Below are positions 17,145 to 26,887 of a stretch of 64,000 bases of DNA, one piece after another (position 1 is the first letter of the stretch; each line of letters opens with the position of its first letter). The notes beneath the pieces are model-generated. The model was not told the DNA's origin. It saw only the letters and a list, made by a program, of their open reading frames with translations, and did no database searches. Origin of the DNA: Pseudomonadota bacterium (GTDB lineage Bacteria > Desulfobacterota > Binatia > Binatales > Binataceae). Both the position numbers and the translations under genes were made by a program. The stretch lies in NCBI GenBank assembly GCA_021324855.1, contig JAJPIG010000015.1, positions 310,001 to 374,000 on the forward strand. The letters run 5' to 3'.

Positions 17145-18440
17145 ATGCGTAAAGTAGTCGGTCTGTTGTTTGCCGTCCTGCTGATCTCCGTGCCCATCAG
17201 CACGAGCTGGGCTGCCGAGTCCGAAGGAGGTATCGCTCCGGGCACGGTAATCACCGAAAAGAACTGGGAACAGTACAAGCAGTTCATGACGCCAGGGCTG
17301 CAGGCACTCTGGGCCGGCACCTATGAATGGAAGCTCGGTCCGGAGTTCTCGATGGAAATCGGGCCGACGCGCCATTACCCCGCGCCGCCGACTTATCAGA
17401 AGCTGACCGAGCAGTATGCCTCGCAGGTGAAAATCGAAACCCTGCCCGACGGCCGCCATATCCTCCAGAACTACGTCGCCGGCCTGCCGTTCCCCAATCC
17501 GCAGGAGCCGATGAAGGGCTGGAAAATTCTCGCCAACGACTGGTACGCGTATGTCCCGCATATCATCTGTAATGACACCTCGGGTCAGGTGTTTCGTGAT
17601 CGGATGGGCAACGTGACCAGCAACGAGATCATCATCGTGCTGCGCATCTACGATCATATCGCGGATGCCGGCGTGCCGGTGAGCGATCCCTCGCAGGCGG
17701 GCGTCTATTACACCGAGTATTTTGAACTGACCAAGCCGGAGCAGGCGCGCTACACGGCGGTCCTCACTGTCTATTATCGTGATCAGACGCGCAACGAGGA
17801 TACCTTCCTGTTCGTGCCGGCGCTCAGGCGCACACTGCGCCTGTCATCGGCGGCGCGATGCAGCCCGGTATTCGGTTCCGATGCGACCAACGACGACACG
17901 CGCCACGGGGCCTTCAACGGCAACATCACGAAGTTCGATGCGACGTGGCTCGGCGACGCGAGGGTCATCGCGCAGCCTGATCCGGACGTGATCAAGTCGG
18001 GCGACATGAGCCAGTTCATCCCGCCGCTCTACTTCCCGAAGCCGGACATCGGCAAATGGGAAGTGCGCGATGTCGACGTGATCGATGCGCGGCATATTCC
18101 GTCGCTGCGCGCGGGGTATTGTTATGGCAAGCGCGTACTTTACTGCGACAAGGAATCGCACAACGCGAAGTGGGCCGAGCTGTACGACGAAAACATGAAG
18201 CTGTGGAAGATCTTTTATGATCCACAGGGCCTGGTGAAGACCAACGAGGGCAACTACTGGACCAATGCTGGGTGGGGCAACATCATCGACGTGCAGAACA
18301 TCCACGAGACCTTCGTGCATCTCTCGGGTCCGAGCGGACCGTTCCGCGCTAATGCAGATTGCCAGAACGTGAGCGGTCTTAATCTGACGGATTCGGGCCG
18401 CTACGGCAGCGTGCGTGGACTGTCGGAAATCATGCGCTGA
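17145..18440 (+). CDS. Secreted DUF1329 protein
   Basis: A 431-residue exported protein with a signal peptide ending near residue 24 (SWAA) and the DUF1329 pattern throughout. This includes FVPALRRTLRLSS near 253-265 and the following DDT...FNGNI segment. The family lies in the periplasm or outer membrane of many aromatic- or lipid-degrading bacteria, and its function is not established. A beta-rich lipid-binding role is often supposed. The ATG at 17145 follows AGGAAGTAGGGGAG. The gene is flanked by the regulator and, after a terminator, by a CarAa-like oxygenase on the other strand. Confidence 0.82.
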   Translation: MRKVVGLLFAVLLISVPISTSWAAESEGGIAPGTVITEKNWEQYKQFMTPGLQALWAGTYEWKLGPEFSMEIGPTRHYPAPPTYQKLTEQYASQVKIETLPDGRHILQNYVAGLPFPNPQEPMKGWKILANDWYAYVPHIICNDTSGQVFRDRMGNVTSNEIIIVLRIYDHIADAGVPVSDPSQAGVYYTEYFELTKPEQARYTAVLTVYYRDQTRNEDTFLFVPALRRTLRLSSAARCSPVFGSDATNDDTRHGAFNGNITKFDATWLGDARVIAQPDPDVIKSGDMSQFIPPLYFPKPDIGKWEVRDVDVIDARHIPSLRAGYCYGKRVLYCDKESHNAKWAELYDENMKLWKIFYDPQGLVKTNEGNYWTNAGWGNIIDVQNIHETFVHLSGPSGPFRANADCQNVSGLNLTDSGRYGSVRGLSEIMR

Positions 18441-18464
18441 CGATTGGTAGTGATGGGAACGTAG

Positions 18465-18500
18465 AAAAATGGCGCGCCGCTTAAGCGGCGCGCCATTTTT
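18465..18500. terminator. Perfect 36-base bidirectional terminator
   Basis: An exact palindrome with an AAAAAT start, a GC core and an ATTTTT end. It can form an 18-base-pair hairpin flanked by A-run and T-run, a classic intrinsic terminator in both directions. It lies between the convergent DUF1329 gene (ends 18440) and the Rieske gene (ends 18521). Confidence 0.95.
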
Positions 18501-18520
18501 CGTTGGTGCCGTTATGACGC

Positions 18521-19750
18521 TTAGCCGCGTTGCTGGATGCCGCGATTGACGCGGCTCGCCAGTTCGCGCCAGCGCGTGATCACCACGTCAGGACCGAACA
18601 GCCGTTCCTTGTACCAGCCGCCTTTGGATGCGTAGAACTCGTGAATCGCTTCGCGCGCCTGTTCATCCTCGTTGGTGAACGTAGTCGGCACCAGCGGCTT
18701 CCACAGCGTCGTACATTCGTCGAAGAATCGATCTTTCTCTTCCGCCGAACTTGCCTTACGCCCCCACGTCATGATGTACCGGTAATGGTCCTCGTCGACC
18801 GGCACGTACCATTCGAACATCAGGATTCCCGGCGCCGGGAACGGGTCGACTTTGAGCCCGCCGGGCATCCAGATGCTCACCTCGGGCACCATCTCGTTGT
18901 TGACGCCCTCATCGCCCGGCATAAAGCGCGCCTTGAGCTTGACGCCGTCGATCTCCGCCTCCCACACCGGATTGCCGACGCCGCGAATCAACACCACGCC
19001 CTTCGGACCCGGGCCGTCGATCACTTTCATCCCGCGCGAGTCGCTGAGCCCAGTATCACCGAACACGGTTGGCAGTCGGAATGCGCGCACCAGCGGCGAG
19101 TTGCGATGGATATACGTATGCGCGGGATCGAAGCCGTTCTCCGCGGCCATCCGCCAGTTGCCTTTGGCGACCACGGTCCGGCCCTCGGGAAAGACCGCGA
19201 GCGAGTCATCGAGAAAGCCGGGCTGCACGTCATCTTCGAGCGGCGGCGGCGGATCCAGGTCGCCGACGAACACGAACACCACGCCCTGCCGTTCCTCGAC
19301 CGGGTAGCTCTTGATCGCGACCTTGCCGATCAGCGGACTCTTCGGATCGGTCAGGATGGTCTTGAGGCGGCCATCGCGCAGATCGTAGGTGAAGCCGTGA
19401 TACCAGCAGGTGATGGTCTCCTTCGTGAAGCACTCGGGTTTCACCGAGAACGGCGAGCCCTTGTGGAGACACTGATCTTCGATCGCGCAAACCTTGCCGT
19501 TCACGCGGCGAAACAGAATCCGCTCGCCGAGGATTTCGAGCGTCTTGATTTCGGTGACTGCACCTTCGCCGAGGCCCGGGCTGATGTCGCCCTCTTTCAA
19601 TTCGCTGCCGAAGAAGACTGGGTACCAGTGATTGCGGAACCCGAGCGCCGCATCGATGTACGGCTGCCAGGACCGGGTGCGCGTTGTGTTGGACTTGCGT
19701 TCCTCGGGGATTGAACTCACAGCGCGTTTTTTTGCCGTCGCTCCACTCAT
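18521..19750 (-). CDS. Rieske non-haem iron oxygenase, CarAa-like
   Basis: A 409-residue oxygenase terminal component. The Rieske [2Fe-2S] ligands are C94, H96, C115 and H118 (CLH...CWYH). The mononuclear iron site is marked by NGFDPAHTYIH with H211 and H215. LGFRNHWYP near residue 36, the FEWYVP block and the closing NRGIQ strongly recall carbazole 1,9a-dioxygenase CarAa, a homotrimeric alpha-only type. It would dioxygenate or demethylate an aromatic ring. No ferredoxin or reductase gene adjoins it, so electrons must come from elsewhere. The ATG at 19750 follows GGAGAG. It is probably the last gene of the phosphoketolase group. Confidence 0.85.
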   Translation of the reverse strand: MSGATAKKRAVSSIPEERKSNTTRTRSWQPYIDAALGFRNHWYPVFFGSELKEGDISPGLGEGAVTEIKTLEILGERILFRRVNGKVCAIEDQCLHKGSPFSVKPECFTKETITCWYHGFTYDLRDGRLKTILTDPKSPLIGKVAIKSYPVEERQGVVFVFVGDLDPPPPLEDDVQPGFLDDSLAVFPEGRTVVAKGNWRMAAENGFDPAHTYIHRNSPLVRAFRLPTVFGDTGLSDSRGMKVIDGPGPKGVVLIRGVGNPVWEAEIDGVKLKARFMPGDEGVNNEMVPEVSIWMPGGLKVDPFPAPGILMFEWYVPVDEDHYRYIMTWGRKASSAEEKDRFFDECTTLWKPLVPTTFTNEDEQAREAIHEFYASKGGWYKERLFGPDVVITRWRELASRVNRGIQQRG

Positions 19751-19782
19751 TTTCGGAAACTCTCCAAAGCGATCGATTAAGG

Positions 19783-20865
19783 CTAAATCGCCTCGATGAC
19801 CGCGCGATGGATTCGCAGCAGCTCGCTGAAGCTCTGATCGGGTGGCCGGCGGCCCATCCCGCATTCCGTCGCCACACCGACCACGCCATTGTAATGCTTG
19901 CGCAGCCGTTCGAGCCGGCGCCGGCTGCCCTCGACGCCGTCGGTGTAATGAATCAGCCCGGCGTAAAGCGTTGAATCGCCAATCTTCAGATCCTTGAGCG
20001 GCGCGAAATACTCGTCGTCGTCGCGGGCGCGCGGAATCGGCATATGCACGAAATCGATTCGGCGGCCGGCTTCCCGTGCCGCGGCATTCGCAAGCTGCAC
20101 GCAGGTTTCGAGCGTCCTGGGTTCGAGGAAATGGCGATGATGCAGATCGCCGTAGCAGAGGTGCAACCCGAGCACGACGTCATTCGGCACCGGGCCGCAG
20201 AGTTGCTTGATGAACCCGATGTAACGCTCCATCGGATCGCCGTTGCCCCTGTACTCCATCGGCTCCTCGCCGACGTAATCGTTGAAAGCGACGGCCAGTG
20301 TCTCCCAGTTGATATCCCATTGCAGGACGAGGTCTTTTGCCGGGACATCGCGGAGGATTGATTGAACGTCGCGCACTGCGGCGTCGGCATAGCCGTTCGC
20401 CATGATCTCCATGTCGCGCGCGCCGGCGGCGAAGAGCCGCGCCGCATCTTCGGGGAAAGGGATGCAGACTTGGAAGCGGGTATCCTCCGCGATCACGCCC
20501 GCATCGCGAAGGTTGCGGAAGACGAGGTACGAGGCCTTGGTCTCGATCGGATAGGTGAGCGTCGGCACGTGGATTCTATCGAGACCCGCCCTCACACGGT
20601 ACTTGTAGAGGTCGCCGTAGCCTGACGGCACATAGCGCGGCATCCCAGGCACGCCTCTGGGCCGGCGCACCGATTCGAGATCCGGATGATGCTCCCAGAC
20701 GCGAATCGCGACGAACAGCACCCAGAAACGGCGCTCGTTGGTCTCGCCGTCGGTGAGTCCAATCGCGAGGTCGCCGATGTCTTTTGAGCAGATGCGGAAA
20801 GCTTCTTCCGGAGAATTCGCCGGAATTCCGCCGATCAACAGTACCGGCCGCTTTGCCTTAACCAT
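19783..20865 (-). CDS. UROD/MetE-like zinc-site protein, unknown substrate
   Basis: A 360-residue protein with features of the C-terminal methyltransferase barrel of cobalamin-independent methionine synthase. It has a HLCYGD motif (His-x-Cys) near residue 234 and ATECGMGRR near 336, which match the His, Cys and Cys zinc ligands of MetE. The folate-binding N-terminal half of MetE is absent. Family members are uncharacterised, so methyl transfer or another thiol-zinc reaction is only possible. It lies 34 bases after the phosphoketolase and 32 bases before the CarAa-like oxygenase, on one strand. Confidence 0.6.
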   Translation of the reverse strand: MVKAKRPVLLIGGIPANSPEEAFRICSKDIGDLAIGLTDGETNERRFWVLFVAIRVWEHHPDLESVRRPRGVPGMPRYVPSGYGDLYKYRVRAGLDRIHVPTLTYPIETKASYLVFRNLRDAGVIAEDTRFQVCIPFPEDAARLFAAGARDMEIMANGYADAAVRDVQSILRDVPAKDLVLQWDINWETLAVAFNDYVGEEPMEYRGNGDPMERYIGFIKQLCGPVPNDVVLGLHLCYGDLHHRHFLEPRTLETCVQLANAAAREAGRRIDFVHMPIPRARDDDEYFAPLKDLKIGDSTLYAGLIHYTDGVEGSRRRLERLRKHYNGVVGVATECGMGRRPPDQSFSELLRIHRAVIEAI

Positions 20866-20899
20866 AGTACGAGGCCCTCAGACGGTTGCGGGCTGGTCC

Positions 20900-23302
20900 T
20901 CAGAACGGCCATTTCCAGTCCGTGATTTCCGGCTTGTCCATCCCGTTTTCGAAAGCGAAGGCCAAATTGTCATAAATCTGGTCTTTGAGCCAATCCTTCA
21001 CGTGGGCGCCTTTCGCCAAAAGCTTCGGCACGCGATCTATCGCATCAATCGCGAGACTGAAGCGATCGGTCTGATTGTTGATGGCGAGTTGCAGGGGCGT
21101 GTTGATATTGCCGGTCTCGCGGTAGCCGCGCACGTGAATGTTGTCGTGATTCGTGCGGCGGTAGGCGAGTTTGTGAATCAGCCACGGGTAGCCGTGGAAG
21201 TTGAAGATAATCGGCCGGTCGCGCGTAAAAAGCGCGTCGAAATCGAAATCCGAGAGACCGTGCGGATGCTCGGTCGGCGGCTGCATCACGAACAGATCGA
21301 CCACGTTGACGAAGCGAATCTTGAGGTCGGGGAATTTCTCGCGCAGGATCGCGGTCGCTGCGAGCGCCTCGATCGTTGCGACGTCGCCCGCGCTTGCCAT
21401 CACAAGGTCCGGCTCTTCGCCCTGGTCGTTGGAAGCCCATTCCCACAAGCCCGCGCCCTTTCGGCAATGCCGGATCGCATCGTCCATCGGGAGCATCTGC
21501 GGATGCGGCTGCTTATCGGCGACGATCACGTTGACGTAGTCAGTGCTGCGCAGGCAGTGGTCGGCGACGCTCAACAGGCAGTTCGCATCCGGCGGCAGGT
21601 AGATGCGTGTCACGATCGCGCGCTTGTTGGTGACTACATCGATGAAACCCGGGTCCTGATGCGTGAAGCCGTTATGGTCCTGGCGCCAAACGGTCGAGCT
21701 GATCAGGATGTTGAGCGAGGAGATAGGCGCGCGCCACTGGACCTCGACCCGCGATTTTTCGAGCCACTTCGCGTGCTGGTTGATCATTGAATCGATCACG
21801 TGCGCGAACGCCTCGTAGGTGTTGAGCAGTCCGTGACGCCCGGTGAGCAGGTACCCTTCGAGCCAGCCTTCAAGCGTGTGCTCGCTGAGCATCTCCATCA
21901 CGCGGCCGTCGGGCGCGAGTTCGCCGCCGTCCCTGTCTTCCGGCCGATACTCGGCCAGCCAGGTTTTGGGACTGGCTTCGTAAACTGCTTCGAGGCGGTT
22001 CGACGCGGTTTCATCGGGTCCGAAAAGACGGAAGTTGGTCGGATTCTCACGCATCACGTCGCGTAAAAATTGGCCGAGCACGGCAGTGTTCGAACTCGTT
22101 GTCGCGGTCGGCTTCGAGACCTCGACCGCGTAGCGGCGAAAATCCGGCATCTTGAGCGGCTTGCGAACCGAGCCGCCGTTGGCGAGCGGGTTCGCGAAGA
22201 TTCGCCGCGGGCCTTCGGGCGCCAACTCGCGCAGCTCGGGAACCAAGCGTCCCTGTTGATCGAACAGTTCCTCCGGGCGGTAACTGCGCATCCATTTTTC
22301 GAGAATCTTCAGATGCTTCGGATTCGACGCCACGTCGGTGATCGGCACCTGATGCGCGCGCCAGTAGCCCTCGATGTGGTGGCCGTCGACTTCCTTCGGC
22401 GCGGTCCATCCTTTGGGACTGCGCAGGATGATCATCGGCCACCGGCAGATGCTTGCGTTGGCCGCCGGCTTGCGGCGCGCCTCGGACTGCAACTCGCGAA
22501 TTTCGAGCACGCAGCGTTCGAGGGTCGCCGCCATCTGCTGATGCATCGCTTTCGGATCCTCGCCTTCGACCACGTACGGGGTGTAACCGTATCCGACAAA
22601 GAGGCTTTCGAGGTCGGCGGGCGGGATGCGCGCGAGGATCGTTGGATTCGCGATCTTGTAGCCGTTCAGATGGAGGATCGGCAGCACGGCTCCGTCGCGC
22701 ACGGGGTTGAGAAATTTGTTCGAGTGCCAGGCAGTTGCGAGCGGACCCGTTTCCGCTTCGCCATCGCCGACCACCGGCACAGCCAGGAGATCGGGATGGT
22801 CGAACGCCGCGCCGAACGCATGCGAAAGGCTGTAGCCGAGCTCGCCGCCTTCGTGAATCGAGCCCGGCGTTTCGGGCGTGCAATGCGATCCGATGCCGCC
22901 CGGAAACGAAAACATCTTGAAGAATCTCCGCAGGCCCTGTTCGTCCTGGCTACGATCGGGATAGAACTCGGAATAGGTGCCTTCGAGATAAGCGTTGGCG
23001 AGCACGGCCGGCGCCCCGTGACCCGGACCCGAGATGTAGAGCACGTTGAGGCCGTATTTCTTGATCAGACGATTCAGATGAACGATCACGAAGCTCTGCC
23101 CGGGATCGGAACCCCAATGACCGAGCAGACGGTGCTTGATGTGCGCGGGCCTTAGCGGCTCCCTGAGCAACGGATTCTCGACAAGATAGAGCATCCCGAG
23201 CGAGATGTAATTGCAAGCTCGCCACCACGCGTCGATCTTTCGCAATTCTTCAGCATCGAGCGTCGGACGAGCCACGGTCGGTTTCTTGGTCTGCGCTTTC
23301 AT
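20900..23302 (-). CDS. xfp: Phosphoketolase (xylulose-5-P/fructose-6-P)
   Basis: An 800-residue thiamine-diphosphate enzyme of normal family length. It splits xylulose-5-phosphate or fructose-6-phosphate with phosphate to acetyl phosphate plus a triose or tetrose phosphate. Signatures are GHWGSDPGQ near residue 62, SGPGHGAP near 90, GGIGSH near 135 and GDGEAETGP near 180. The ATG at 23302 follows GGAGGATC with six-base spacing; a GTG one codon upstream is less likely. No acetate kinase or phosphotransacetylase lies beside it. It follows a DUF1614 gene by 90 bases and precedes the MetE-like gene. Confidence 0.93.
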   Translation of the reverse strand: MKAQTKKPTVARPTLDAEELRKIDAWWRACNYISLGMLYLVENPLLREPLRPAHIKHRLLGHWGSDPGQSFVIVHLNRLIKKYGLNVLYISGPGHGAPAVLANAYLEGTYSEFYPDRSQDEQGLRRFFKMFSFPGGIGSHCTPETPGSIHEGGELGYSLSHAFGAAFDHPDLLAVPVVGDGEAETGPLATAWHSNKFLNPVRDGAVLPILHLNGYKIANPTILARIPPADLESLFVGYGYTPYVVEGEDPKAMHQQMAATLERCVLEIRELQSEARRKPAANASICRWPMIILRSPKGWTAPKEVDGHHIEGYWRAHQVPITDVASNPKHLKILEKWMRSYRPEELFDQQGRLVPELRELAPEGPRRIFANPLANGGSVRKPLKMPDFRRYAVEVSKPTATTSSNTAVLGQFLRDVMRENPTNFRLFGPDETASNRLEAVYEASPKTWLAEYRPEDRDGGELAPDGRVMEMLSEHTLEGWLEGYLLTGRHGLLNTYEAFAHVIDSMINQHAKWLEKSRVEVQWRAPISSLNILISSTVWRQDHNGFTHQDPGFIDVVTNKRAIVTRIYLPPDANCLLSVADHCLRSTDYVNVIVADKQPHPQMLPMDDAIRHCRKGAGLWEWASNDQGEEPDLVMASAGDVATIEALAATAILREKFPDLKIRFVNVVDLFVMQPPTEHPHGLSDFDFDALFTRDRPIIFNFHGYPWLIHKLAYRRTNHDNIHVRGYRETGNINTPLQLAINNQTDRFSLAIDAIDRVPKLLAKGAHVKDWLKDQIYDNLAFAFENGMDKPEITDWKWPF

Positions 23303-23392
23303 CACGATCCTCCAGAAACTACGAGCTCGGTTCGTTGCAACCGGAGCAGGTTACGACAACTACGGGAGCGGCGAATGTCACTCGAAAGCTCC

Positions 23393-24058
23393 TCAGGCGA
23401 GCAGCACCGCGATCAGGCCCGATACGAAGACGCCATCGAAAGTGCCCGCGCCGCCGATCGAGGCGATTGGCGCGTGCATCGCCCCGATTTTCGGCAGATT
23501 CATGATGTCGGCGCCGATCAGGCATCCAAGCGTTCCGGCCGCGAACGCGATCGCCGGCGAGCGACGCCGATCCAGTAGCGAAGCGACCATCGCGGCGAGA
23601 ATACCAGGGATGAGTGTCGGCACCGCGATTCCGACACCGGGTACGATGGTCGCGAAGTGGTAGACCACCACGCTTACGATCGCAACTGCGATCGCGGCTT
23701 TGACGAACACTCCGGTACGCGTCACGACCCATAGCGAGGTGAAAAAAGGAATCAGTGCGCCGCCCACGTTGATCGCGATTTCGGTGCGGCCAACGTGCCG
23801 CACCGTCGGTACGACGTAGGGCACGCCCCAATAGTAGATCACCTGGTCCTGCACGATGCCATGGCTGGCGATCGTCGCGATCGGAATATTGATGTAGCTG
23901 CCGAAGATCATCATTAGCAGCAGCAGCGAGACCGCGCGATGCGAAATACCGAGCCGCTCATAGGCTTTCCTGATCAGCCCAACCTCAACGATCACGAAAA
24001 GTGCAAGCAGCAACGCACCGAGGATCGCGAGCGCGAAGTTTGTGACCGGCGGATACAT
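23393..24058 (-). CDS. DUF1614 membrane protein
   Basis: A 221-residue integral membrane protein with about seven hydrophobic helices. It ends in the family signature IGGAGTFDGVF near residue 201 and GLIAVLLA. DUF1614 proteins have no assigned function. GGAGAAACAATCG precedes the ATG. It is the first gene of the minus-strand set with phosphoketolase, MetE-like protein and Rieske oxygenase. This could be a shared transcript, though a 90-base gap leaves room for a second promoter. Confidence 0.82.
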   Translation of the reverse strand: MYPPVTNFALAILGALLLALFVIVEVGLIRKAYERLGISHRAVSLLLLMMIFGSYINIPIATIASHGIVQDQVIYYWGVPYVVPTVRHVGRTEIAINVGGALIPFFTSLWVVTRTGVFVKAAIAVAIVSVVVYHFATIVPGVGIAVPTLIPGILAAMVASLLDRRRSPAIAFAAGTLGCLIGADIMNLPKIGAMHAPIASIGGAGTFDGVFVSGLIAVLLA

Positions 24059-24235
24059 CGATTGTTTCTCCAGTTCTCCCGGCGCAGGCGTCCGCCGCGC
24101 GAGGGGTGACGTTTCAAAGTCTCCCGAGTGGTCGTTGCATCGCCCCGGCTTTCCCCTCGACGAACGATTCGCGTAGATTATGCCGACACTCGTTCACGGC
24201 CGCGCTGAAAGCCAGCGACACAAAATCGGAATGGT

Positions 24236-25906
24236 ATGCGATCACGACTCCTGATTACGAGCGCATCGACGATGCTTGCGCTGACCCTGGTTGCGTCCTG
24301 CGGCCTCGTCGCCGAGACCCTCAAGACCGGCGGCGAGCAGAAGTTGACCAAGGCCGCGCCGCCGCCGAAGAAAGAAGGTCCGCACGTAATCGTCTTCGCG
24401 CTTGACGGAACTACGCCCGCGCAGTTGATGGAGGCGGTGGGTGGGGGACACGCCCCCAACCTAAGCGGTTTGCTGGGCCCCTATCAGGGCGGAGGTGTTT
24501 TCGAGCATGCTTACGCGGCGCCGCACGCGATGAGCATGCTGCCCTCCAGCACCATCGCCGACTGGTCAGCGATCTTCACGGGCACCGCGCCGGCAGATAA
24601 CGGCGTCCCGGGCGACGAATGGTTCGAACGCGCGAACAATCGCTTTCTCGCGCCAGTGCCGGTCTCGGTCGACGACATCACGGACAACACCAAGACGGTC
24701 GTCGACGATCTGGTCGGACACGAACTGCGCGTCGGGACGCTCTACGAACGGATGCAGGTGCGCTCCTACGTCTCGCTGATGTCGGTGCATCGCGGCGCGA
24801 CCTACTACACGACGGTGTCGCCAGGCTCGTTCGGCGACATGATTACGCAGCTAATCAAGGGCTCGCTGCTCTACGGCGCCGGACCGGAGAAATCGCTGAG
24901 CGGCGCGATCGATCGGGACTCGGCCGACAAGGTCGTGCAGACTATCGAGCAACACGGCATTCCCGATTTACAGGTGGTCTATTTTCCGGGCATCGACATT
25001 TACACGCACGAGGCCAATCCGCCGCTCGAGAAGCAAACTCACTATCTCGAAAGAGTGACCGACCCTGCGATCGGCCGGATTCTCGATGAGTATCGAAAGA
25101 AAGGCGTGCTCGAAGGCACCTACGTGATCATCATTGCCGATCACGCACAAATTCCAACCCTCGATGACGAGCGGCACGAACTCGGCACCGGTGACAATTC
25201 CCCGTTTACCGCCGTCAAGCGCGCCGGCTTTCGGGTCCGCAAGCCGCTGCTCGCGCTGGCCGATCTCGACAAGGATTACCAGGCCGTGCTCGCCTATCAG
25301 GGCTTCATGGCCTACGTTTATCTCGCTGATCGTTCGACTTGCCGCCGCGAGCATCAGCGCTGCGACTGGACCAAACCGCCGCGCTTCGAAGAGGACGTCA
25401 TTCCGGTGCTGAATTCGTTTTATCGGTCGAATCGATGGGGCCGGCCAGTGCCCAAGCTCAAGGGCACCATCGATTTGATCTTCGCGCGTCAGCCGGTCCG
25501 GGCGGGCGGGAAGACGCTGCCCTACGAAATCTTTGACGGTCATCACCTAGTCGCGGTCGACGATTATCTGATCGATCACCCGCGCCCCGATCTGATCGAT
25601 CTCGCGGAGCGGATGGAGTGGCTGTCCGCGGGTCCTTACGGCGATCGCGCCGGGGACATTCTGCTGCTGACGAAAGCCTGCAGCAATCTGCCGATTCAAC
25701 GGCGCTACTACTTCGCTGGGATTACGCACTACACCTGGCACGGCAGCGCCTGCGAGCAGGACAGCCATATCCCATTCATCCTGGCGCAGGTCGGCGGCTC
25801 GGGTCAGCGCATGAAATCGATCATGCAGCGCTTCGGCGGCGACTCGCCCTACGAGCGCGAGCTGACCCCGCTTGTCGAGTCGCTGTTCAAGAACGCAGAG
25901 CAGTAA
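24236..25906 (+). CDS. Secreted lipoprotein phosphodiesterase/alkaline-phosphatase superfamily
   Basis: A 556-residue lipoprotein with lipobox VASC (acylated Cys near residue 22). The type I phosphodiesterase/nucleotide pyrophosphatase fold follows. FALDGTTP near 53-60 gives the first metal Asp, ADWSAIFTG near 105-113 gives the nucleophile region, DIYTHE near 259 supplies Asp/His ligands, and ADHAQ near 302 replaces the usual DHG. It would hydrolyse phosphodiester or phosphomonoester bonds at the outer face of the membrane. The substrate is unknown. It stands alone between divergent and convergent minus-strand genes. Confidence 0.8.
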   Translation: MRSRLLITSASTMLALTLVASCGLVAETLKTGGEQKLTKAAPPPKKEGPHVIVFALDGTTPAQLMEAVGGGHAPNLSGLLGPYQGGGVFEHAYAAPHAMSMLPSSTIADWSAIFTGTAPADNGVPGDEWFERANNRFLAPVPVSVDDITDNTKTVVDDLVGHELRVGTLYERMQVRSYVSLMSVHRGATYYTTVSPGSFGDMITQLIKGSLLYGAGPEKSLSGAIDRDSADKVVQTIEQHGIPDLQVVYFPGIDIYTHEANPPLEKQTHYLERVTDPAIGRILDEYRKKGVLEGTYVIIIADHAQIPTLDDERHELGTGDNSPFTAVKRAGFRVRKPLLALADLDKDYQAVLAYQGFMAYVYLADRSTCRREHQRCDWTKPPRFEEDVIPVLNSFYRSNRWGRPVPKLKGTIDLIFARQPVRAGGKTLPYEIFDGHHLVAVDDYLIDHPRPDLIDLAERMEWLSAGPYGDRAGDILLLTKACSNLPIQRRYYFAGITHYTWHGSACEQDSHIPFILAQVGGSGQRMKSIMQRFGGDSPYERELTPLVESLFKNAEQ

Positions 25907-25915
25907 TCGGCGGCC

Positions 25916-26788
25916 TCACAAAATCCGGCCGGCGCCGGCGGTGAGATCGCGAATCGGCCAGCGGCCCGACTCCACCTGATGAAAGAACTCGCCGACGATG
26001 CGGTTGAACAGCTCCGGTTCCTCGAGGTTCAGAGCATGCCCGGTGCGCGGCAGAATCGCGAGCCCGGCTGACGGGATCGTCCGCTTCAGCATCAGCGCCG
26101 GATCGAGACACGGTTCATCTTCATCGCCGCACATCACCAGCGCCGGCACAACCAGCCGGCTCAGCCGCTCGGTCATCTCATAAAGCGACGGCCGCATCTT
26201 CTGCACGCCGCGCAGCGTCATCGCAGAGCCGACCGGCGAATGCTCGGCAAGATTGCGGACGAACTCGGCGAAGCCGCGCGGGTCCTTGTCGCGCAATTGG
26301 AGGCGTCCCGGACCCTGCGCGTAACGTTCCGCCGACGCGGTCATCGGGAGCGTATCGAAACGCTGTGCGGCAGCCTCGGCTTCGGCCTGGAATTGCGCGC
26401 GCTTGGAGGGCTCCGCGCCGTAGCCGCATCCGCCGATCACCAGCGAGCGCGTGAGCTCCGGGTAGTTAAGGCCGAAATGAAGCGTCGCAAAGCCACCCAT
26501 CGAGATGCCGACCACGTGCGGCCGATCGAGCTCGAGCGCCGCAATCACCGCTTTGATATCGTCGCGCGCGCGATCCTGCGAATAACGCGCGAGGTCATCG
26601 GGGACATCCGAAGGCGGGTAGCCGCGCGCATTGTATGCAATGCATCGATAGCGTCGCGCGAAGCAGCGCATCTGCGGCTCGTAGCTGCGCAGATCGCCGG
26701 CGAACTCGTGCACGAAAACGATCGGGATTCCGCTTCCCGCTTCTTCGTAGTAGAGCCGCACTCCATCGTCGGTCGTGATGTAAGGCAT
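25916..26788 (-). CDS. Alpha/beta hydrolase
   Basis: A 290-residue alpha/beta-hydrolase-fold enzyme. The catalytic triad is visible: Ser in GISMGG near residue 96, Asp in CGDEDEP near 226 and His in RTGHALNLEEP near 252. HEFAGD near 27 supplies the oxyanion hole. The arrangement suits C-C bond, ester or amide hydrolases of aromatic pathways (for example BphD-, PcaD- or NicD-type), but a single substrate cannot be chosen. AGGAGAAAC precedes the ATG. It is monocistronic on the minus strand, divergent from the cyclase-family gene. Confidence 0.85.
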   Translation of the reverse strand: MPYITTDDGVRLYYEEAGSGIPIVFVHEFAGDLRSYEPQMRCFARRYRCIAYNARGYPPSDVPDDLARYSQDRARDDIKAVIAALELDRPHVVGISMGGFATLHFGLNYPELTRSLVIGGCGYGAEPSKRAQFQAEAEAAAQRFDTLPMTASAERYAQGPGRLQLRDKDPRGFAEFVRNLAEHSPVGSAMTLRGVQKMRPSLYEMTERLSRLVVPALVMCGDEDEPCLDPALMLKRTIPSAGLAILPRTGHALNLEEPELFNRIVGEFFHQVESGRWPIRDLTAGAGRIL

Positions 26789-26887
26789 CAGAAGTTTCTC
26801 CTGTCGCGTTGGCGGCTGAGCGCGTGATTATGCGATGATCGCGCTTAAGACATAGTAGCCGATTCTCCAACCGAGGAGGTAATTTCG

